Part shown: in pieces, positions 61,801-64,000 of the stretch | Layout of the letters: every line of letters starts with the position of its first letter | How positions within the stretch are numbered: position 1 is the stretch's first letter | NCBI RefSeq assembly: GCF_041296385.1 | Contig: NC_091015.1 | Span: 51,960,345-52,024,344 of the forward strand | DNA: 64,000 bases | Reading direction: 5' to 3' | DNA from: Aphelocoma coerulescens | Taxonomy: Eukaryota > Chordata > Aves > Passeriformes > Corvidae | Notes under the pieces: model-generated | Seen by the model: the letters and a program-made list of their open reading frames with translations, nothing else | The model's database searches: none | What the model was told of the DNA's origin: nothing | Program-made: the position numbers and the translations under genes

Positions 61801-63849
61801 TCAGCACAGCTGTGCTTGAGTTGAGTGCCTTGGATATCACTCCAGTGGTTATTGCCTTCAGTGAAGTGCCAAATGTCAGACGTGCCTTCTCTGTAAGTAT
61901 TGAAAACTGAGTCCGTCACCCATTTGCTGAGTATCTGCTAGGATTTGAGTGAATCCTATTCCCAAGCCACTAAGTTCTACAGGAACCGTCCAATCCCTTA
62001 ATAGAAAGGTATACAGTAAATGTTACTATTTTAACAAAGAAACAGTGTTTCACTGGACTATAATGAGCACCATCTGACCTCTTTCTGCACATGAATTATA
62101 AATCACTTGTGCTTTTAGGGCAAATCAGAGAATTTTCATAATGCTGTGTTAATTTAACTTATTTACCCATGCCATTATACTCCTGAAGTTGTGACATGTA
62201 ATAACTATGTAACTAACAAACTCTGGCCCTAGTTTCTAGAAAAATTAGTAGAAGGCTTCAGGCACACTAGGTTCTTTCAAAAGAACATTAGCAAGGCTCC
62301 TTTTGATGTCTTTAGTGCCATTAGTACAGGAGAAAATGATGAAATTTTGTTTTAAAATATGACTTCCTATGAAAGATAGCAAACAAAAATAAGCAGTCCA
62401 TTTTACAAGGTACAAAAGGAAGGCAATTCTGAATTTATTTAAGGTTTCATGATATAGATTCTATGTTCTCTGTCTTTTCAATTTGTTTAATATCATCTGT
62501 GCTCAGTTTTAATAAATTTAGATAAAATCCTTTCCAGCTGTTATTTCCTCAAAATTTTCCTTCTAAAAGGAAATATGTTCACGTGTACACGATGGAAAGT
62601 GCAAAACTTGGAGTCTAAGCTCTGATCTAGCAACATCCAAGTCAGCCCTTTATTATTCATATTATATTTGTTCTCATGCAGCCTCATATTTCTTAGTTGA
62701 TTCTTGTTTTTTTCTGGCTGAATGATAATTTAGCAGAATAAAAAATTTCTGCTGACATATGAGAAGGAAGCTTATAGTTTATTGCCTGGGTTGCTCCATA
62801 GGATAAGCAGGAGCAAGAATCAGTATTTTCTTTACTTAGTATAAGCAGATTAAAACTCTGAATGCATGTGATGACATCTGGTGACTTTACATAAATCAGC
62901 CTTCAGAGTAGAAAAGTTTAAAAGAGCTGCTTAGCAGGGGGAAAGGCAAAAAATTCTCTACCCAGCACTCCCTTAAATTTGAAATGATGGCAAGGCAATC
63001 AGCCTCACCACCACCCCCCAAGTAAATACAATTTCCCTTTTTCTTGCAGATGGATTTCTGCCCTTGCAGTTAAGAGTTGGTGTAATCTTTATGATCCTAC
63101 AAGTCTGTAGCCACAGATACTTAATGGCTTTACTTTGCTTTAGGAACTTCAGTTTAGAGATCACTCACACAGTCATTGCCAATTCTAATTCCTTTGAAGA
63201 GTTCTATCTATAACATTCTTTACAGAATGTTAATCAGAATTTGTGTTGTGTATAACACACAAAGCTGAAGTTTAATGCAAAGAAGTAATTATTTCTTTGC
63301 TCACCATTATATCCTGTAATACTGTGATATTTTAGAGCCATTTTTATTTATCTTAGTCCACAAGGCAATGCTTTTCCATTGGATCACATTTGGATGAGGT
63401 TGGGTGGTGGTCAGTGAAATTGTAGAATTCTAGAGCTTCTTCAGGGTTCCTCAAGCAATTCTGTGGTCAAATCTTCTACTGTGAAAGATTCTTTCCTCAG
63501 ATGATCACAGGAAACACATAGGTTGTTCTCATGCTAGAACTTTCTAATGCTAGAATTTTCTCTCCCAAGAAATCATCTTCACTCTTTGTCCCAGAAAGAG
63601 CTGAGATATCCTGTCCTTTTCTCTGTAGAAAAATAGCACCCATTAAGAAAAGGTGATAATCCTTCACTGGCACTAAAAAAAAAAAAAGAAAAAAGAAAAA
63701 GTCTTAATACATTTTGCCCATCTTCTAATGTTACTTTTGTGCCTGCTTTAAAACACAGATTGATGACACAAGAAGATTTCAGTTATTTGTTTGGGAAAGA
63801 CAGCAGGATGAAAATTTGGAGGGCATCACATATTGTATACTTTGCTTTG
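28774..63849 (+). CDS. COL6A5: Collagen VI alpha chain of the alpha-3-like clade (likely alpha-5), runs off right edge
   Basis: Exons were joined by splice sites and phase: signal exon 28787-28853, helix-proximal N-terminal VWA (33899-34242, 37278-37356, 37941-38086, first part of 38185-38277), triple helix (38185-38277 to 59232-59267), linker (60554-60586, 60654-60690, 61281-61292), first C-terminal VWA (61405-61892) and a Cys-motif exon (63759-63849). All junctions keep frame. The helix counts 336 residues, as in the family, with cysteine at helix residue 50 as in alpha-3-like chains. Collagen VI chains assemble in the ER and form beaded microfilaments outside the cell. The C-terminal VWA looks closest to alpha-5 by memory; alpha-4 and alpha-6 are not excluded. 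Only one decayed extra VWA exon was found where relatives have six, so the chain is short or the gene is failing. The C-terminal end lies beyond the window. Confidence 0.88.
29824..30325 (+). pseudogene. Decayed N-terminal VWA exon of the collagen VI gene
   Basis: After an acceptor-like TTCCTTCAG, the phase-1 frame reads CRKASMTDIVFLVDGSWSIG, a good VWA start with an intact MIDAS motif (DGSWS). It then deteriorates, reaching TGA at 29973-29975. The rest is spread over other frames: VTYTEFLFNTCYNKND and YKEGGTKTG near 29950-30070, MALRNNGIH near 30160-30190, and NLDALKIMEKNVNQV near 30270-30324. The region is about 500 bp where a family exon is about 550-600 bp, and the piece after NFN is too short, so deletions as well as frameshifts have occurred. 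It cannot encode a VWA fold and is probably skipped. Confidence 0.8.
30326..33898 (+). other. Intron holding possible further VWA scraps
   Basis: In relatives six VWA exons would lie between the signal exon and this point. I see no second clear one. Weak candidates are CLKGTTADTPADI at about 30599-30640 after TTCCTCAG, QLGLIQYE at about 31706-31730, and VPFAIGI at about 33535-33556. Each is a single short match and may be chance. An AG microsatellite lies at about 31977-31990. Confidence 0.35.
33899..34242 (+). CDS. Collagen VI exon: helix-proximal N-terminal VWA, first part
   Basis: A strong acceptor (TTTTTTTTTTCAG) precedes it and GTAACT follows. The exon enters in phase 1 (first codon completed as E) and reads ECNIDLSIAIDISRRM onward for 114 further codons, ending in phase 0. 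The MIDAS region is D-I-S-R-R, not the full DxSxS; a degenerate MIDAS here is usual for this domain in alpha-4/5/6 chains. Two possible N-glycosylation sites (NTS, NVT) are visible. Reading frame is fully open, in contrast to the decayed exon upstream. Confidence 0.88.
34243..37277 (+). other. Intron within the VWA domain
   Basis: It contains a CR1 tail at 34361-34582 and otherwise unassigned sequence. A possible exon-like stretch at 35880-35970 (after TTGCTTAGCAG) was considered and rejected because the phase of the flanking exons needs nothing in between. Confidence 0.6.
34361..34582 (-). mobile_element. CR1 LINE 3' tail
   Basis: AGAATCACAGAATGGTAGAG, then CTGCTCAAGGAGGGTCAACT, CCATGTCCAGATGGCTTTTG and CTGTGCCAGTGCTCAGTCAC follow the order of a reverse-complemented avian CR1 3' end. 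Confidence 0.8.
37278..37356 (+). CDS. Collagen VI exon: VWA, second part
   Basis: Acceptor CCTGACAG, donor GTATTA. In phase 0 it reads VLLVFSDGLNDSLEDLKKAA and ends LRFR with one extra base (phase 1). VLLVFSDG is the central VWA beta strand with its conserved SDG turn. Confidence 0.88.
37941..38086 (+). CDS. Collagen VI exon: VWA, third part
   Basis: Acceptor TATGTTGAAG is weak in pyrimidines but phase and homology are good. It enters in phase 1 as GLDALLLVGLDNTQNL and continues to IEFGRGFGYNEPLSVG and ANILQRNL, a typical VWA end, leaving in phase 0 before GTAAGT. Confidence 0.86.
38185..38277 (+). CDS. Collagen VI exon: VWA to triple-helix junction
   Basis: Acceptor TTTTTCAG, donor GTAGGA; 31 codons. 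DTVAERKCCKVICKCLG is the cysteine-rich hinge seen at the start of collagen VI helices, followed by the first triplets GEN GDH GVR GSP GRK. Confidence 0.92.
39615..39668 (+). CDS. Collagen VI helix exon (54 bp)
   Basis: Six Gly-X-Y triplets beginning GSTGYRGSPG; acceptor TTTTTCAG, donor GTAAGT, phase 0 to 0. Confidence 0.92.
40153..40224 (+). CDS. Collagen VI helix exon (72 bp) with helix cysteine and GC donor
   Basis: Eight triplets from GERGPAGFSG to GVRGRK. GDRGCPG puts a cysteine at helix residue 50 by my count, the place used by alpha-3-like chains for assembly of higher oligomers. The donor is GCAAGT, not GT, giving a GC-AG intron with an otherwise strong consensus (AAG before it). Confidence 0.9.
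40528..40613. repeat. Exact 43-bp tandem duplication in an intron
   Basis: ACTGTCTTCCCAGAGGAAAG starts identical 43-bp copies at 40528-40570 and 40571-40613. No difference between copies was seen, so it is recent or still changing in copy number. Confidence 0.9.
40746..40772 (+). CDS. Collagen VI helix exon (27 bp)
   Basis: Three triplets, GARGYRGSQ; acceptor TTCCAG and donor GTATGT. A 27-bp helix exon is small but usual for this family. Confidence 0.88.
40773..43077 (+). other. Intron, nothing recognised
   Basis: AT-rich intronic sequence with an AT palindrome-like stretch at about 42790-42850. No exon or element was identified. Confidence 0.6.
43078..43122 (+). CDS. Collagen VI helix exon (45 bp)
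   Basis: Five triplets, GEHGESGFDGTDGEQ; acceptor ACTACAG and donor GTAATC, phase 0 to 0. Confidence 0.9.
43352..43405 (+). CDS. Collagen VI helix exon (54 bp)
   Basis: Six triplets, GEHGFPGPSGDKGSRGKW; acceptor GAGTCTAG and donor GTGAAG. Confidence 0.9.
43634..43696 (+). CDS. Collagen VI helix exon (63 bp) with RGD
   Basis: Seven triplets from GIKGPRGEPG to GLRGDH. The tripeptide RGD (43685-43693) is a possible integrin site of the kind found in collagen VI helices. Acceptor ATTTAG, donor GTAAGT. Confidence 0.92.
43697..44829 (+). other. Intron with a CR1 tail
   Basis: A CR1 3' end lies at 44002-44150; the rest is unassigned. Confidence 0.6.
44002..44150 (-). mobile_element. CR1 LINE 3' tail
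   Basis: ATCATAGAATGGCTTGGGCT, AAAGGGACCTTAAAGATCAA, CACCCCCTGCCGTGGGCAGG and ACACTAGACCAG match the reverse complement of the avian CR1 3' end closely. This is one of the clearer copies in the window. Confidence 0.9.
44830..44895 (+). CDS. Collagen VI helix exon (66 bp) with interruption
   Basis: GDPGANNNVTGPKGEK then GNLAPQ; 22 codons, acceptor TTTTTCAG, donor GTAAGC. ANNNVT breaks the triplet repeat, as chains of this clade do at this place, and adds a possible N-glycosylation site (NVT). In GNLAPQ an alanine (GCA, 44887-44889) stands where a glycine is expected. Confidence 0.9.
44896..45947 (+). other. Intron, nothing recognised
   Basis: No element or exon seen; ordinary AT-rich intronic sequence. 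Confidence 0.55.
45948..46001 (+). CDS. Collagen VI helix exon (54 bp)
   Basis: Six triplets, GDPGPHGVQGEQGDAGPD; acceptor TTTTGCAG, donor GTAAGA. Confidence 0.92.
46954..46989 (+). CDS. Collagen VI helix exon (36 bp)
   Basis: Four triplets, GAAGRRGPPGIK; acceptor CTTCCTAG, donor GTGAGT. Confidence 0.9.
46990..51339 (+). other. Largest helix intron, nothing recognised
   Basis: A 4.35-kb intron. Phase and helix count do not call for an extra exon in it, and no transposon was recognised. Confidence 0.6.
51340..51402 (+). CDS. Collagen VI helix exon (63 bp)
   Basis: Seven triplets from GEQGDLGETG to GLPGPQ; acceptor TTTGGCAG, donor GTAACT. Confidence 0.92.
52156..52218 (+). CDS. Collagen VI helix exon (63 bp)
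   Basis: Seven triplets from GPRGPQGIRG to GMSGPL, the most proline-rich part of the helix; acceptor ACATCAG, donor GTTAGC. Confidence 0.9.
52900..52962 (+). CDS. Collagen VI helix exon (63 bp)
   Basis: Seven triplets from GSLGAPGSPG to GARGAK; acceptor TTATTACAG, donor GTAAAA. Confidence 0.92.
53325..53600 (-). mobile_element. Diverged CR1 LINE 3' tail
   Basis: GAATCATAGAATATCTTGTG, GGTTGGAAGGGATCC, GGGGAGCCTGTTCCAGTG and GGGTGAAGAAGTTCTTCCTA appear in reverse-complement CR1 order inside the intron 52963-54602. It is more diverged than the copy at 44002. Confidence 0.8.
53886..53963. repeat. Exact 39-bp tandem duplication in an intron
   Basis: Copies at 53886-53924 and 53925-53963, beginning TTAGCTAAGCCTTTCAGCCT, are identical by eye. 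Confidence 0.9.
54603..54665 (+). CDS. Collagen VI helix exon (63 bp)
   Basis: Seven triplets from GEPGDPGEKG to GQRGIP. Acceptor TATAATAG is weak in pyrimidines; donor GTGAGT is strong. Confidence 0.9.
55106..55156 (+). CDS. Collagen VI helix exon (51 bp) with interruption
   Basis: GMDGRDAYGPEGSKGAK: 17 codons, so the exon is one residue short of whole triplets and GRDAYG is a five-residue step between glycines. Acceptor CTACACAG, donor GTGAGT. Frame is kept, so this is a protein-level break and not a splice error. Confidence 0.88.
55157..56700 (+). other. Intron, nothing recognised
   Basis: Ordinary intronic sequence; no exon or known repeat was identified. Confidence 0.55.
56701..56736 (+). 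CDS. Collagen VI helix exon (36 bp)
   Basis: Four triplets, GESGFIGHPGPE; acceptor TTTTCATAG, donor GTATGA. Only 125 bp separate it from the next exon. Confidence 0.88.
56862..56924 (+). CDS. Collagen VI helix exon (63 bp)
   Basis: Seven triplets from GEEGDQGIPG to GIRGRR; acceptor ATTTTCAG, donor GTAAGA. Confidence 0.92.
57236..57298 (+). CDS. Collagen VI helix exon (63 bp)
   Basis: Seven triplets from GNAGTSGSLG to GPSGPM; acceptor TTTTTAG, donor GTAATT. Confidence 0.92.
57299..59231 (+). other. Intron, nothing recognised
   Basis: About 1.9 kb of intronic sequence with no recognised element. It separates the last full helix exon from the helix end. Confidence 0.55.
59232..59267 (+). CDS. 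Collagen VI exon: end of the triple helix
   Basis: GAKGPVGTILME; the last three triplets close the helix at residue 336 by my count, then the sequence leaves the repeat. Acceptor GTTTCAG, donor GTAAGT. Confidence 0.88.
59980..60470. mobile_element. 491-bp foldback (inverted-repeat) element
   Basis: Two arms of about 230 bp, 59980 to about 60207 and about 60240 to 60470, are reverse complements with about a dozen differences by eye, mostly transitions. They surround a GC-rich spacer of about 30 bp. The outer ends are GGGATTACTGTAACACGCGT and its complement. Each arm has AATAAA about 90 bp from its outer end (plus-strand copy at 60376-60381), pointing outward, which recalls the 3' half of a retroviral LTR. 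Similar-looking open frames on both strands (containing YQTRSP and WQMFQRCLFL) come from the symmetry and are not genes. CpG-rich and little diverged, it is probably young. Confidence 0.85.
60554..60586 (+). CDS. Collagen VI exon (33 bp), helix-end linker, uncertain
   Basis: DLGYNLQLKPI in phase 0 to 0. Acceptor TATTTTAG is weak, donor GTAAGA is good. Both phases are 0, so leaving it out also keeps frame; it is only 67 bp before the next exon. The homology is not clear, so it may be an optional or false exon. Confidence 0.5.
60654..60690 (+). CDS. Collagen VI exon (37 bp): cysteine linker
   Basis: PCELVNFTRKNC plus one base (phase 1); acceptor GATCCTGCAG, donor GTAAGT. CELVNF followed by a second cysteine matches the linker after the helix in alpha-4/5/6 chains. 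NFT is a possible N-glycosylation site. Confidence 0.85.
61281..61292 (+). CDS. Collagen VI microexon (12 bp)
   Basis: CATGCGCATCAG between a strong pyrimidine-rich acceptor (CTCTCTTCCTTCCAG) and a strong donor (GTAAGC). It enters and leaves in phase 1 and adds P, C, A, S between NC and DACPAYP. Because it is symmetric it could be an alternative exon. Confidence 0.72.
61405..61892 (+). CDS. Collagen VI exon: first C-terminal VWA domain
   Basis: Acceptor GATATACAG, donor GTAAGT, 488 bp, phase 1 to 0. It reads DACPAYPTEVVFALDMSDD, where VVFALDMS is the first VWA strand, with D-M-S as a partial MIDAS. NIGAAMRFVARNVFKR is the conserved helix of this domain and KVALFFTSG the central strand. It ends ITPVVIAFSEVPNVRRAFS. 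By memory the match is best to alpha-5(VI). The frame is open throughout, so the C-terminal half of the gene is under coding constraint or decayed only recently. Confidence 0.92.
61893..63758 (+). other. Intron, nothing recognised
   Basis: About 1.9 kb with an A-rich run at 63675-63700; no exon or known transposon was identified. Confidence 0.55.
63759..63849 (+). CDS. Collagen VI exon: end of C-terminal VWA with cysteine motif
   Basis: Acceptor AACACAG, donor GTAAGA, 91 bp, phase 0 to 1. It reads IDDTRRFQLFVWERQQ and ends ITYCILCF plus one base. The C-x2-C motif just after the first C-terminal VWA is typical of the clade. The gene continues past the window. Confidence 0.88.
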
Positions 63850-64000
63850 GTAAGACATTTTACTAATTGCATCCGTTGTATTGGTCTATTTACCATTTCA
63901 ATGACAAATCCTATAGCTTTTATTTTGCAAAGTAGTGATGGGGATTTTTTATGGTACACCTTAAACATGTCTGTGCTGAAATATAAAAGAAAAATATTAA

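Noticed and set aside
1..64000. CRISPR arrays, tRNA or rRNA genes, operons
   Set aside because: None seen; the window is vertebrate nuclear DNA with introns and CR1 elements.

Overview
This window is eukaryotic, AT-rich and intron-rich. It looks like a bird genome, perhaps a songbird. The evidence is CR1 LINE 3' tails and an ORF2 fragment, an old ERVL-type solo LTR of avian look, and class I (gammaretrovirus-type) endogenous retroviral sequence. No bacterial or organellar features were seen.

Layout. 1-1600: unassigned sequence with a CpG-rich 45-bp tandem repeat and an antisense poly(A) signal. 1602-8290: two endogenous retroviral fragments of the same general class. The first has a broken RT, RNase H and integrase followed directly by its own LTR (about 4600-5350). 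The second has a gag zinc-knuckle scrap and a long open env (SU and most of TM), ending in a different LTR (7616 to about 8290). 8300-28770: about 20 kb with no gene I can recognise. It holds an ERVL-like LTR (12541-13308), an old CR1-like tail (about 16430-16750) and a CR1 ORF2 fragment (20130-20480). 28774-63849 and beyond the right edge: one large plus-strand collagen VI gene of the alpha-3-like clade (alpha-4/5/6; best guess COL6A5).

The collagen gene was rebuilt exon by exon from splice sites, phase and reading frame. It has a signal-peptide exon, a multi-exon von Willebrand A (VWA) domain next to the helix, and the complete triple helix (19 exons, 336 residues by my count). The helix carries a cysteine at residue 50 and an RGD. 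After it come a short cysteine-bearing linker that includes a 12-bp microexon, the first C-terminal VWA domain, and a cysteine-motif exon where the window ends.

The main surprise is at the N terminus. Relatives encode seven N-terminal VWA domains, mostly one exon each. Here only one clear further VWA exon lies between the signal exon and the helix-proximal VWA, and it is decayed (frameshifts, stops, deletions). Skipping it joins the signal exon to the helix-proximal VWA exon in frame. The gene may therefore encode a shortened chain with one N-terminal VWA, the layout of alpha-1/alpha-2 chains. The second surprise is a 491-bp near-perfect foldback element in the intron just after the helix.
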